Source of the DNA: CAVVSD01 sp963837655
Lineage (GTDB): Bacteria > Actinomycetota > Thermoleophilia > Solirubrobacterales > Solirubrobacteraceae
Assembly: GCA_963837655.1 (NCBI GenBank)
Contig: CAWIOK010000001.1
Span: 248,001 to 312,000, forward strand
Direction of reading: 5' to 3'
DNA length: 64,000 nt
Shown piece by piece: positions 9,308 through 19,289 of this stretch (position 1 is its first letter; every line of letters begins with the position of its first letter). The notes below the pieces were generated by a model. That model did not search any database, had not been told where the DNA came from, and worked only from the letters and a program-made list of their open reading frames with translations. Made by a program: the position numbers and the translations under genes.

Positions 9308-10174
9308 GTGTCGTCGGCGCGCTCGCTCACCGGGATGCGCAGCGCCCGTGGACGCGCGGCGGCCGGCAGGCGCGCCCATCCGTTGGCGATCGTCCGCCGC
9401 GGACTGGCGACGGCGGGCCTCGCACTCGCGGGGGTGGGGCTCGTCGTCGCCATCTGGTGGCTGATCTCCCTGGGGACGGACCCCGTGCGGGTCCCGTCGC
9501 CGAAGGTCGTGTTCGAGACGCTGCGGGCGGACTGGAACAACATCCCGGCGCTGCAGTTCATCGCCTTCCAGGAGGGCGGCATCCGCCAGGCGGTGACGTA
9601 CACCGCCGTCAACGTCGTCATCGGCGCAGGCATCGGCTCGGCGCTGGGCTTCCTCCTCGGGGCGGTGCTCGGACGCGCGCGGCTGGCCCGTGAGCTGGTC
9701 GAGCCGGCGCTGTTCGTCCTCGGGACGATCCCCGTGCTGGTGCTCGCGCCGTTCCTGACCATCTGGTTCGGCACCGCGCGCATCGTGCAGGCCGGCCTCG
9801 TCATCGTCTTCGCGCTCGTCACCGTCACGGCGGTGACGCAGCGGGCCACGCTCGACGTGGGCGCCCGCTACACGCAGTACGCCGAGTCGCTGGGCGCAGG
9901 GCCGGGCATGGTGCTGCGACGGGTCGTGCTGCCCGCTGTGGTGCCCTCGGCCCTCGGCGCCGTGCGCGTGGCGGTCGCGGCGGGCTGGAGCTTCGAGACG
10001 GTGGCCGAGCTGCTGGGCGGCAACAACGGGACCGGGAAGCTCATCCAGTCGATGCAGGGTCTGTCGGCGACGGCGGACATCATGGCGGCGGTCATCGCGC
10101 TCGGCATCGCGGCGGTGCTCGTCGATGCGGCGATCCGCCTGATCGGAGCGTGGGTGGTCAGATGGCAGGAGTAG
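9308..10174 (+). CDS. ABC transporter permease (SsuC/TauC-type)
   Basis: Inner-membrane permease of 288 residues in the BPD-transport family. An N-terminal membrane helix (LATAGLALAGVGLVVAIWWL) is followed by a periplasmic loop and about five more helices; the EAA loop that contacts the ATPase is visible in YAESLGAGPGMVLRRVVLP. Start GTG 9308 directly follows the stop of the binding-protein gene. It overlaps the ATPase gene by 13 bp. It pairs with the second permease at 10957 as a heterodimeric channel (inference, as each operon member occurs once). Confidence 0.88.
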   Translation: MSSARSLTGMRSARGRAAAGRRAHPLAIVRRGLATAGLALAGVGLVVAIWWLISLGTDPVRVPSPKVVFETLRADWNNIPALQFIAFQEGGIRQAVTYTAVNVVIGAGIGSALGFLLGAVLGRARLARELVEPALFVLGTIPVLVLAPFLTIWFGTARIVQAGLVIVFALVTVTAVTQRATLDVGARYTQYAESLGAGPGMVLRRVVLPAVVPSALGAVRVAVAAGWSFETVAELLGGNNGTGKLIQSMQGLSATADIMAAVIALGIAAVLVDAAIRLIGAWVVRWQE

Positions 10175-10960
10175 TCGCCGAGGTGCAGGCCCCGACGGCG
10201 GCGATCGAGCTGCGCGGCGTGACGCGCAGCTTCCGCCTGGAGTCCGGCGAGGAGGTCACGGCGGTCGACAACGTCGACCTGACGGTGCCGCGCGGGCAGC
10301 TCGTCTGCGTGCTCGGGCCCTCGGGCCACGGGAAGTCGACGATGCTGAACATGATCGCCGGGTTCCTGGAGCCGACGGACGGCGAGGTCCTGCAGCGGCG
10401 GCGCCGCCGTCACGGGCCCCGGCGCGGATCGCGGCGTCGTGTTCCAGCGCGACACGCTCTTCCTCTGGCGGCGCGTCGCCGACAACATCGGCGTTCGGCC
10501 TGCGGGCGCGCGGCGTCCCGAAGGAGGAACGCGACGAGATCGTCGCCCGCTACCTGAGCATCATCGGCATGGAGGACTACAGCCGCGCCTGGCCCAAGCA
10601 GCTCTCGGGCGGGATGCGCCGACGCGCCGCGATCGCCGCGGTGTTCGCCAACGAGCCCGAGGTCCTGCTCATGGACGAGCCGTTCGTCGGCCTGGACTAC
10701 GTGCGTCGCGCCACGCTGCAGAGGTGCTGCTGGAGCTGTGGGAGCGCTCGCGCCGACGGTCGTTCTTCATCACCCATGACGTCGACGAGGCGCTCGCGCT
10801 GGGGGACCGCATCCTCGTGGTCGTGCACGGGCGGATCGCCCTCGAGGAGGAGCTCACGACGCCGCGGCCGCGGTCGGTCGCCGATCTCGCCGGCGAGGAG
10901 TCCTCGGCGCTGCGCCAGCGCGTGCTCGAGCATCTCGAGCTCGGGGCGCGGTCGGCGTGA
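10162..10960 (+). CDS. ABC transporter ATPase (SsuB/TauB-type), frameshifted
   Basis: Nucleotide-binding subunit of the importer. Walker A is GPSGHGKST (His where Cys is commonest), the Q-loop region MFQRDTLFLW, signature LSGGMRRR, Walker B VLLMDEPF and H-loop FITHDVDEA are all present but spread over three frames. The frame changes fall near 10395-10435, 10490 and 10725. Read through, the product is about 265 residues, normal for the family, and every motif is intact, so indel errors are more likely than decay. It starts at ATG 10162 inside the end of the permease gene and ends in a GTGA overlap with the second permease. Confidence 0.8.
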
Positions 10961-11829
10961 GCGCGCTTCCCGCCGCCCGCGCGCCGCATCGGGCACGTGC
11001 CTCGGCGGGCGACCTGCGACCCAAGGTCGTGATCGCCTCCGTCATCGGCCTGATCGTGCTCTGGCACGTCGCGTCCGCGCTGGCCGGGACCAACAAGTCG
11101 GGCGACGCGATGGTGCCCACGCTGTGGGACATCGGGGGCTCGGTCCGCCGGTTCGCGGACTACTGGCGCGGTGGGTTGGGCGTGGAGGCCACGAAGGCCG
11201 GCGGCGCGGTCACCTGGCAGGGCGTGCTGCTGGGGCTCGCCTACAACATCGGCGTCACCGCGATCCGCCTGATCGCGGGCCTGGTCCTCGGCATCGGCGT
11301 CGGCCTGCTGCTGGCGGTCGCCGTGAGCTGGCGACACCTCGTCCGCGACCTCTTCACCGTGCCGGGCCACCTCGCGCGCATGCTGCCGCTGCTGGCGATG
11401 GTTCCGCTGTTCTCGCTCTGGTTCGGCGACACCGAGCAGGGAGCGATCCTGTTCGTCGCCTTCACGTCGTTCGCGCTCGTGTTCCCGATCGCGCTGAACG
11501 CGATCGGCAACGTGCCCGGCTACTACTCGCAGTACGCGCGGAGCCTCGGCGCGAGTGGCCTGCGCACCTACCTGACCGTCGTGTTGCCGGCCGCCCTGCC
11601 TCAGATCCGGCCGGGGGTCATGCTCGCCGTCGGCTTCGGGTGGAGCGCCGCGATCGCCTCCGAGTACCTCGGCCAGGAGTACGGGCTGGGGCACATCGTC
11701 CAGAACGCCGAGTACTTCGGGCGCACGAACCTGCTCGGCCTCGTCGCCTTCATCACGCTGATCCTCGCCGCGATCTCCTTCGCGCTCGCGGGGCGGCTGA
11801 TGGCGTGGGCGACCCGCTGGGCCGAGTAG
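10957..11829 (+). CDS. ABC transporter permease (second subunit)
   Basis: Inner-membrane permease of 290 residues in the BPD-transport family. Helices begin at VVIASVIGLIVLWHVASALAG (shown in part) and TAIRLIAGLVLGIGVGLLLAV; the EAA loop reads YARSLGASGLRTYLTVVLP. Start GTG 10957 overlaps the ATPase stop by 4 bp. It is the last gene of the importer operon; its stop codon abuts the stop of the convergent aspS gene with no bases between, so any terminator must lie inside coding sequence. Confidence 0.88.
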   Translation: MSALPAARAPHRARASAGDLRPKVVIASVIGLIVLWHVASALAGTNKSGDAMVPTLWDIGGSVRRFADYWRGGLGVEATKAGGAVTWQGVLLGLAYNIGVTAIRLIAGLVLGIGVGLLLAVAVSWRHLVRDLFTVPGHLARMLPLLAMVPLFSLWFGDTEQGAILFVAFTSFALVFPIALNAIGNVPGYYSQYARSLGASGLRTYLTVVLPAALPQIRPGVMLAVGFGWSAAIASEYLGQEYGLGHIVQNAEYFGRTNLLGLVAFITLILAAISFALAGRLMAWATRWAE

Positions 11830-13588
11830 CTACCGCAGCCGCAGACCGAGCTCGCGCAGCTGGCGCTCGTCGATCTCGGCGGGCGCGCCGGTCAGCGGGT
11901 CCTGGCCGCTGGCGGTCTTCGGGAAGGCGATGACGTCGCGGATGGAGTCGCGGCCGGCCATGAGCGCGACGATCCGGTCGATGCCGAACGCGATGCCGCC
12001 GTGCGGCGGCGCGCCGTAGCGCAGCGCGTCGAGCAGGAACCCGAACCGCGCTGGGCCTCGTCCTCGTCCATCCCGATGATCGCGAAGACCTTGCGCTGCA
12101 CCTCGGGGTCGTGGATGCGGATCGAGCCGCCGCCGAGCTCGGAGCCGTCGACGACGAGGTCGTAGCCGCGCGAGCGCATGCCGCCGGGGTCGTCGAAGGA
12201 GCCGCTGGGCGCGGTGAACGGGTGGTGCATCGCCGTCCACCCCTCCTCCGCGCGCTCGAACATCGGGAAGTCGACGATCCAGTGCACGTCGTGGACGTCC
12301 TCGGGATGAGGCCGAAGCGCCGGCCGAGCTCGAGCCGCAGGCCGCCGAGCGCGGTCGCGGCGACGTCGCGCTCGTCGGCGACGAAGAGCAGCAGGTCGCC
12401 GAGCGACGCGTCGAGCAGCTCGCCTGCCGCCGCCGTGCGCTCGGGCCCGAGGAACTTCGCGATCGGCGAGCGCCAGGCGCCGGACTCCTCGACCGTCGCC
12501 CACGCGACCGCCTTGCCGCCGTGGCGCTGGACGACCTCGTTGAGCCCGTCGAGCTCCGAGCGCGACAGCGACTGGCGCGCCGGCGTTGATCGCGCGGACC
12601 ACGCCGCCGCCGCGCGAGCACGGACTCGAAGACCTTGAAGTCCGATCCGCGCAGCGCGTCGCCGACGTCGACGATCTCCAGGCCGAAGCGCCGGTCCGGG
12701 CGGTCCGAGCCCCAGCGCAGCATCGCCTCGTCGTAGGGCACGCGCGGCCACGGTGCGGCGCGGGCACGTCGATGCCGGCCGAGCGCGAACACCTTGGCCA
12801 TGAGGCGCTCCATGACGTCGAGGACGTCGTCCTCCTCGACGAAGCCCATCTCGACGTCGAGCTGCGTGAACTCCGCCTGGCGATCGGCGCGCGTGTCCTC
12901 GTCGCGGAAGCAGCGGGCGATCTGGTAGTAGCGCTCGTAGCCGCTCATCATCAGCAGCTGCTTGAAGAGCTGCGGCGACTGCGGCAGCGCGTACCACGTG
13001 CCCGGCTCGCGGCGGTTGGGGACGAGGAAGTCGCGCGCGCCCTCCGGCGTCGAGCGCGTGAGGATCGGCGTCTCGATCTCCAGGAAGTCCTCGGCGGCGA
13101 GCGTCTCGCGCATCGTGCGGATGACGGCGTCGCGCAGGACGAGCGCGTCGCGCATCCCCTCGCGGCGCAGGTCGAGCATCCGGTGGCGCAGCCGCAGCAT
13201 CTCGTCGACGGGCGTGTCCTCGTCGATCGGGAACGGCGGCGTCTCGGCCTCCGCCAGCGGCGTGACCTCGGCGACCTGCACCTCGATCTCGCCCGGTGGG
13301 GATGTTCGGGTTGACGTTCTCCGGCGCGCGCCGCACGACCTCGCCGTGCGCGGAGAGGACGTGCTCGGGCCGCAGGCGCTCGGCGGCGGCGAACGCCTCG
13401 GGCTGGTCGGGATGGAAGACGAGCTGGACGATGCCCGAGCGGTCGCGCAGGTCGACGAAGATGAGCCCGCCGTGGTCGCGGCGGCGGTGCACCCAGCCGG
13501 CGACGCGCGCGGTCGTCCCGGCGCGCTCGGCGTCGAGATCGCCCGCCCAGGCGTCGCGGTACGGGTTCGGGCGTGGCGGCTTCTGCAT
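11830..13588 (-). CDS. aspS: Aspartyl-tRNA synthetase, frameshifted
   Basis: Class-IIb synthetase charging tRNA-Asp in the cytoplasm. The N-terminal OB fold is visible (VAGWVHRRRDHGGLIFVDLRDRSG, shown in part), then class-II motif 1, motif 2 (RCFRDEDTRADRQAEFTQLD) and motif 3 (GGIAFGIDRIVALM). The bacterial GAD insertion region lies between about 12090 and 12600. The reading frame changes near 13297, 12757, 12595, 12303 and 12043; read through it gives about 586 residues, the usual bacterial length. An essential single-copy enzyme with five frame changes is strong evidence for sequence errors. Start ATG 13588. It lies 8 bp after hisS on the same strand. Confidence 0.88.
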
Positions 13589-13596
13589 CGGTGGTC

Positions 13597-14854
13597 CTAA
13601 CCCATTCCTCGTTCGCGGAGGATGCGGACGACGACGTCGCCCGCGCTCAGCTCCTCCTCGGTGCCGCCGGCGAGGTCGCGCAGGGTCGTCGCGCCGTCCG
13701 GGGACACGACGGCAACGTAGCGCGCGCGCAGCCGATCGGCCTGCTTGAGCTGGCCCTTCAGCGAGCGCCCGGCGAGCTCCTGGTGCGCGGCCAGCGACGC
13801 GTGGCGCGCCTCGGCGGTCACGCCGAAGGCGGCCACGCGCGCGTCGGGTCGACGCGAGCGCGACGTACAGGTCGACGGGCGGCGGCGCGGTCGGCGGCGC
13901 GGCCGCCGCGAGGCGGATGCGCTCGACGCCGGCCGCCCAGCCGCAGCCGGGGGTCGGCGGGCCGCCGAGCTGCTCGACGAGGCCGTCGTAGCGTCCCCCG
14001 CCGCCGACGCCGGACTGGGCGCCCAGCGCGTCGGAGGTGAACTCGAAGACCGTGCGCGTGTAGTAGTCCAGCCCGCGGACGAGCGACGGGTCGATCTCGT
14101 AGTCCACGCCCGCCGCGTCGAGCATCGCGCGGACCTCGGCGAAGTGCTCGGCGTCGTCGCCGGACGAGGCTGTCGAGCAGGCGCGGCGCGCGCTCCATGA
14201 CCGCCCGCGTGCCGGGGTGGTCGGCGTCGAACGCACGCAGCGGGTTGAGGTCGATGCGACCGCGGACCTCGTCGGAGAGCTGGTCGGCGTGCGCGCGCAG
14301 GTAGGCCTGCAGCTGCTCGCGGTACGCGGCACGGCCCTGCGGGGAGCCGAGGCTCGCCAGCCGCAGGCGCACGCCGGACACCTCGACTGCGTCCAGCAGC
14401 GTCGCGAGCAGCGTGATGAGCTCGGCGTCCACGGCCGGGTCGTCGGAGCCGATCGCCTCCGCCCCGATCTGCCAGAACTGCCGGTAGCGCCCCGCCTGCG
14501 CGCGCTCGTAGCGGAAGAAGGACGAGAGGTACCAGAGCTTCGCCGGCTGCGGGAGCTTGTGCATGCCGTGCTCGACGTAGGCCCGGCAGATCGGCGCGGT
14601 GCCCTCGGGCCGCAGCGTCAGCGATCGGCCGCCGCCGTCCTCGAAGGTGTACATCTCCTTCTGGACGATGTCGGTGGACTCGCCGACGCCGCGCGCGAAC
14701 AGCTCGGTCCCCTCGAAGGCGGGCGTCTCGACGCGCCCGTAGCCCGCCGGCTCGAGGATCGACCGCGGGCGGTCTCCTCCAGCGCCGCGCGCCCGCGCGC
14801 CTCCTCGGGCAGCACGTCGAAGGTCCCTCGCGGGGCCTGGATCTTGCCCGCCAT
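13597..14854 (-). CDS. hisS: Histidyl-tRNA synthetase, frameshifted
   Basis: Class-IIa synthetase charging tRNA-His. The N-terminus MAGKIQAPRGTFDVLPEEA is typical. Motif 2 (YLSSFFRYERAQAGRYRQFWQ), the histidine-binding block VRGLDYYTRTVFEF and motif 3 (CGWAAGVERIRLA) are present, and the C-terminal anticodon domain ends ADRLRARYVAVVSPDG. Frame changes occur near 14767, 14165 and 13852. Read through, the product is about 419 residues, as expected. Start ATG 14854; the stop of the preceding hydrolase gene is 4 bp upstream. The hisS-aspS pair is a common bacterial arrangement. Confidence 0.88.
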
Positions 14855-14858
14855 GCGA

Positions 14859-15510
14859 CTAGCCGCGAGCGAGCTCGGCGAGGAACGGGTTCGTCCGGCG
14901 CTCGGCGCCGAGCGTCGTGACGCCCATGTGCCCCGGCAGCACGCGGGTCTCGTCGTCGAAGCGGTCGATGAGGCCAGCGATCGTGCGCAGCAGCTCCGCG
15001 TGGTCGCCGCCGGGCAGGTCGGTCCGCCCGATCGAGCTCTGGAACAGCACGTCGCCGGAGAAGATCGCGTTGGCGGTCGCGCGGGGCGTAGGTCACGTGG
15101 CCGGGGCTGTGGCCGGGCGTGAACAGGACGTCGATCTCCATGCCGGCGAGCTCGAGCACCTCGCCCCCGCTCGACCGTGTGCTCCGGCTCGTAGGACTCG
15201 TAGGGGCCGAACTCCGGGTACGGCATGTACGTCATGAGGTCGGTGAGGAGGTCGGTCTCGATCTCCGGGCACCACACCTTCGCGCCCGTGGCCCTGGCGA
15301 CCGGCGCCACCGCGCCGATGTGGTCGAAGTGGCAGTGGGTCAGCAGGATCGCCTCGAGCGTCGACGCCCGAGCCCTCCACGGCCGCGATGAGGCGCTCGG
15401 CCTCCTCGCCCGGGTCGACCATGACCGCGGTGCTCGCGTCGGCGGAGGCGCGCACGAGGTAGCAGTTCTCCTGCAGCGGCGCCGACGGTGAGCATGCGGA
15501 CGTCCAGCAC
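14859..15510 (-). CDS. MBL-fold metallo-hydrolase (glyoxalase II-like), frameshifted
   Basis: Short metallo-beta-lactamase-fold hydrolase of the YcbL/glyoxalase II-like group, about 215 residues when read through. The zinc signature THCHFDHIG, the later histidine in TPGHSPGHV, the aspartate region NAIFSGDVLF-like block and the final histidine in VLPGHMG are seen in different frames. Frame changes are near 15482, 15365, 15165 and 15083. The likely start is GTG 15510 (VLDVRMLTVG); ATG 15495 is the alternative. It sits directly before hisS, a common order in bacteria. The substrate is unknown; thioester or glutathione-like conjugates are usual for the group. Confidence 0.75.
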
Positions 15511-15513
15511 GCG

Positions 15514-15861
15514 CTACGTGCTCTGCGTCCGCCGCTGGCGACGCTTGTAGATCGCCATGTCCATGTAGTAGCCCAGCGGGACGTACAGGATGAGCATGGC
15601 AGCGGCGATCACGGCGGCCTGCGCGATCGTGCGCCCCATGATCACGACGACGAGCACGCCGAAGAGGACGGTGGCGAACACGGCGCGGTTGATCGCGCTG
15701 CGCCACGTCGGCGGCTTCTCCCAGCGCTGCGCGCGTGCCTCCTTCGCCGTGGGCTTGCGCTCGTCGGCCGTAAGCTTGCGCCCAGTGCGACCACGCGCCT
15801 CGATGATGCCGGCGGCGTTGCCGCGGTGCTTGGATCGCCGTCGCTTCCTGGTCTGGGCCAT
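15514..15861 (-). CDS. Small basic two-helix membrane protein
   Basis: A 115-residue protein with a strongly basic N-terminus (MAQTRKRRRSKHRGN) and two membrane helices (about residues 59-77 and 79-97, FATVLFGVLVVVIMGR and AAVIAAAMLILYVPLGYY), then a basic tail. I know no function. AAGG lies about 8 bp upstream of ATG 15861. It precedes the metallo-hydrolase gene with 3 bp between, so it heads the hydrolase-hisS-aspS operon, and it is divergent from the amidotransferase gene at 15914. The basic cytoplasmic tail could bind membrane-associated nucleic acid or ribosomes, but that is speculation. Confidence 0.75.
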   Translation of the reverse strand: MAQTRKRRRSKHRGNAAGIIEARGRTGRKLTADERKPTAKEARAQRWEKPPTWRSAINRAVFATVLFGVLVVVIMGRTIAQAAVIAAAMLILYVPLGYYMDMAIYKRRQRRTQST

Positions 15862-15913
15862 GGTGCCTTCAAGCCTACGCGACAGACAGCGCGATCGCGG
15901 GTAGCTGCGGCGG

Positions 15914-17699
15914 ATGTGCGGATTCGCCGGAGAGCACCGGCCGGGCGACCGTGCCGACGTCGCGGCCGTCGAGGCGATGGCCGCCACGATGGCGCCCCGC
16001 GGCCCCGACGGCGCGGGCTCGTGGTCGATCGGGCCCGGTCGCCGCTCGCGCACCGGCGGCTGAAGATCATCGACCTGTCCGAGCAGGGGCTCCCAGCCGC
16101 TCGTGGATCCGCACGTCGGGCGCACCGTCGCGTTCAACGGGTGCATCTACAACCACGAGGAGCTGCGTGCCGAGCTCGAGCGCGAGGGCTTCCGGTTCTT
16201 CTCGACGAGCGACACCGAGGTCATCACCAAGGCGCACGCGGCCTGGGGCGACCGCTGCGTCGAGCGGTTCATGGGGATGTTCTCCTTCGCGCTCGTCGAG
16301 CGCGAGAGCGGCCGGGTGCTGCTCGCGCGCGACCGCCTCGGCATCAAGCCGCTGTACCTGGCCGAGGTCGCCGGCGCGCTGCGGTTCGGCTCGACGCTGC
16401 CCGGGCTGCTGGCGGGCGGCGGCATCGACACCTCGATCGACCCCGTCGCGCTGCACCACTACCTCTCCTGGCACGGCGTCGTCCCGCCGCCGCACACGAT
16501 GCTCAAGGGCGTCCGCAAGCTGCCGCCCGCGACGCTGCTCGTCGTCGAGCCCGACGGGCGGCGCACGCGAGCAGCGCTACTGGTCGGCGCCGCACAGCCG
16601 GCTGCCCGAGCAGGCGACCTGGGACGAGCACGACTGGCAGGACGCGCTGCTGGACGCGCTGCGCACGGCGGTCGACCGCCGGATGGTGGCCGACGTCCCC
16701 GTCGGCGTCCTGCTCTCCGGCGGCCTGGACTCGAGCCTGATCGTCGCCCTGCTCGCCGAGGCGGGCCAGCGGGGCCTGGAGACGTTCTCGATCGGCTTCG
16801 AGTCCGGCGGCGGCCGCGAGGGCGACGAGTTCCGCTACTCCGACCTCATCGCGAAGGAGTTCGCCACCGAGCACCACAAGATCCCGATCGCCACCGCGCG
16901 GATGGTCCCGGCGCTCGACGGCGCGATCGCTGCGATGAGCGAGCCGATGGTGTCCCACGACTGCGTCGCGTTCTACCTGCTCTCCGAGCAGGTGTCGCGC
17001 TCGTGCAAGGTCGTCCAGTCCGGGCAGGGCGCCGACGAGGTGCTCGCCGGCTACTCCTGGTACCAGGCAGTCGCCGAGCACGCCGGCGGCGGGACGGGTG
17101 CGGACGCCTACCGGGAGGCGTTCTTCGACCGCCCGCACGCGGAGTTCGGCGAGATGCTCGAGCCCGAGCACCTGCTGGAGCAGGACGTGAGCCGCGCGTT
17201 CGCCGAGGACCACTTCGGCCGCACGCAGGCCGACGAGCCGGTCGACCGCGCGCTGCGCCTGGACACCGAGGTGATGCTCGTCGACGACCCGGTCAAACGC
17301 GTCGACAACATGACCATGGCCTGGGGCCTGGAGGCCCGCGTGCCGTTCCTCGACCACGAGTTCGTCGAGCTGGCGGCCGCGTGCCCGCCCGCGCTGAAGC
17401 TCGCGCACGGCGGCAAGGGCGTGCTCAAGGACGCGTCGCGCCGGGTGCTGCCCGCCGCCGTCATCGACCGGCCGAAGGGCTACTTCCCCGTCCCCCAGCT
17501 GTCGTCGCTGCAGGGCGAGGCGCTCGAGCTCGTCCGCGACGTCATGGGCGGCGCCCGCGCGCGCGAGCGAGGGTTGTTCCGGCAGTCCTACGTCGACACC
17601 CTGCTCGCGGAGCCGCACGCCCACGAGACGACGCTGGAGGGCTCCAAGCTCTGGCAGGTGGCGCTGCTGGAGATGTGGCTGCAGAAGCGCGGGATCTGA
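15914..17699 (+). CDS. Asparagine synthase-like glutamine amidotransferase (NAGGN-type), frameshifted
   Basis: Two-domain enzyme of about 594 residues. An N-terminal class-II glutaminase (MCGFAGEH, with Cys2 as nucleophile; APRGPDG; FNGCIYNHEEL) is followed by a PP-loop synthetase domain (VLLSGGLDSSLIVALL). Segments such as LAHRRLKIIDLSEQ and DTSIDPVALHHYLSWHGVV resemble the amidotransferase that makes the osmolyte N-acetylglutaminylglutamine amide more than standard AsnB. The usual partner, an ATP-grasp/GNAT synthetase, is not adjacent, so ordinary asparagine synthesis remains possible. Frame changes near 16030, 16090 and 16570 break the frame; all catalytic blocks are preserved. It is the only gene here between the small membrane protein and the DUF2254 gene 4 bp downstream. 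Confidence 0.78.
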
Positions 17700-17703
17700 G
17701 CCC

Positions 17704-19005
17704 GTGACCGACCGCGCCAAGAGCCGCTGGCTGGAGCTGTCGCACAGCCTGGGCTTCGTCCCCGGCCTGATCGTCGCGCTGTTCGCCGCGCTGGGCATCG
17801 TGCTCGTCGAGCTCGACCACCGCGTCGACGTCTCGGGGTTCGACGCCGTGTTCCAGGGCGACGGTCCGGCCGCGCGGACGGTCCTGTCGGTGATCGCCGG
17901 GTCGCTCATCACCGTCGCCGGGCTCACCTTCTCGATCACGATGGTCGTCCTGCAGCTCGCGTCGAGCCAGTTCAGCCCGCGGCTGCTGCGCACGTTCTTC
18001 GCCGACCGCATGACCCAGATCACGATCGGCACGTACGTCGGGACCTTCGTGTACTCGATCCTCGTCCTGCGCGCGGTCGGGGCGTACGGCGAGGGAGGCT
18101 TCGTGCCGCGCATCAGCGTGACGCTCGCGTCGCTGTTCGGCATCGGCGCGGGCGTCCTGCTCATCGCCTTTCTGCAGCACGTGTCACGGCTCGTGCAGGT
18201 GTCCTACGTCACCTCGCGGATCGGGCGGTCGACGCTCGCACGCGCCGACGTCCTGTTCCCCTCGGGTGGGGAGCCGGTGCCCGACGAGGACGCCGGACGG
18301 GTGATCGAACGCTGGCGCGCCACGCCGCCCGCCGAGGTCCACGCGGCAAGACCGGGCTATGTCCAGCGACTGGCGCTGCAGGACCTGGGAGAGCGCGTCG
18401 CTGGACGGGTGGAGCGCGTCGCGATCCTCGTCTGTCCCGGTGACTTCGTGAGCCTCGAGATGCCGATCGCGCAGATCTGGCCCGCCGACGCCGGCGACGA
18501 GATGGAGCAGGACGTGCGCACCGCTCTGTCCATCGCCAGCGAGCGCGACCTCGACCAGGATCTCGACTTCGGGCTGCGTCAGCTCGCGGACATCGCCCTC
18601 AAGGCGGTCTCCCCCGGGATCAACGACCCGGCGACCGCAGTCACGTGCATCGGCTACCTACGCTCCGTGTTGTGCCGGATCGCGGATCGCCCGTTCCCCG
18701 CGGCCATGCGACGTGTCCCGGAGCACGGCCTGACGGTGGTCGCCCGGCAACGGACCTTCGACGAGTACCTCGAGCCGATGCTGCAGATCTCCCACTACGC
18801 GGCCGGGGATCCGTGGGTCACCGGCGTGCTGCTCGACGCGCTGATCGCCTGCGCCGATCGCGCTGCAGCCGGGGGTCGGCCCGAGCGCGTGACCGACGTG
18901 CGCTCCGCCTTCGCGACGATCGTCGAGGGGGCCCGCGCCCGCGTCGACACCCCACGCGACGCGCAGGCGCTCGACACGCTGGAAGCGGAGATGAGCCGGA
19001 TCTAG
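17704..19005 (+). CDS. DUF2254 membrane protein (copy 1)
   Basis: A 433-residue protein of the DUF2254 family. Four membrane helices fill the first ~160 residues (FVPGLIVALFAALGIVLV, TVLSVIAGSLITVAGLTFSI, TIGTYVGTFVYSILVL, LASLFGIGAGVLLIAFL), with the family block LASSQFSPRLLRTFF between them. A soluble C-terminal part includes ALKAVSPGINDPATAVTCIGYL, which is also conserved. The function of the family is not established. Start GTG 17704 lies 4 bp after the amidotransferase stop. A paralogue of equal length is at 56387 in the integration hot spot. Its stop overlaps the convergent small gene by 4 bp. Confidence 0.85.
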   Translation: MTDRAKSRWLELSHSLGFVPGLIVALFAALGIVLVELDHRVDVSGFDAVFQGDGPAARTVLSVIAGSLITVAGLTFSITMVVLQLASSQFSPRLLRTFFADRMTQITIGTYVGTFVYSILVLRAVGAYGEGGFVPRISVTLASLFGIGAGVLLIAFLQHVSRLVQVSYVTSRIGRSTLARADVLFPSGGEPVPDEDAGRVIERWRATPPAEVHAARPGYVQRLALQDLGERVAGRVERVAILVCPGDFVSLEMPIAQIWPADAGDEMEQDVRTALSIASERDLDQDLDFGLRQLADIALKAVSPGINDPATAVTCIGYLRSVLCRIADRPFPAAMRRVPEHGLTVVARQRTFDEYLEPMLQISHYAAGDPWVTGVLLDALIACADRAAAGGRPERVTDVRSAFATIVEGARARVDTPRDAQALDTLEAEMSRI

Positions 19006-19289
19006 CGCCAGATGCCGGCCTCGATGTGGCCGATGACCTCCTCACGCCACTGGACCTCGACGACCACGCCGTGGAGCGCGGAGACGTCCGATGCCGCCTG
19101 CAGCAGCGCCCGGCCCATCTCGTCCTCGGGCGCGTCGACGCGGACGTAGCCGCCCGCGGTGCGCTCCGCGGGCCTCGCGGAGTCGTCGAACCAGCCCGCG
19201 CCGGCCGTCGCGCGCACGCGCTTGCGGACCGCGGTGGCGAGGTCGTCGTCCACCGGGTCGGCCACGAAGAACACGAGGTAGTCGCTCAC
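19002..19289 (-). CDS. Hypothetical 95-residue protein
   Basis: Small acidic soluble protein (MSDYLVFFVADPVDDD...) with a predicted alpha/beta pattern and no signal peptide, membrane helix or recognisable motif. Codon use and the 4-bp overlap with the formiminotransferase gene (ATG 19289 within the upstream stop) support it as a real last gene of the LLM-P450-formiminotransferase operon. Function unknown; a ferredoxin-like fold related to DUF/EthD-type small proteins is possible but not shown. Confidence 0.7.
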   Translation of the reverse strand: MSDYLVFFVADPVDDDLATAVRKRVRATAGAGWFDDSARPAERTAGGYVRVDAPEDEMGRALLQAASDVSALHGVVVEVQWREEVIGHIEAGIWR

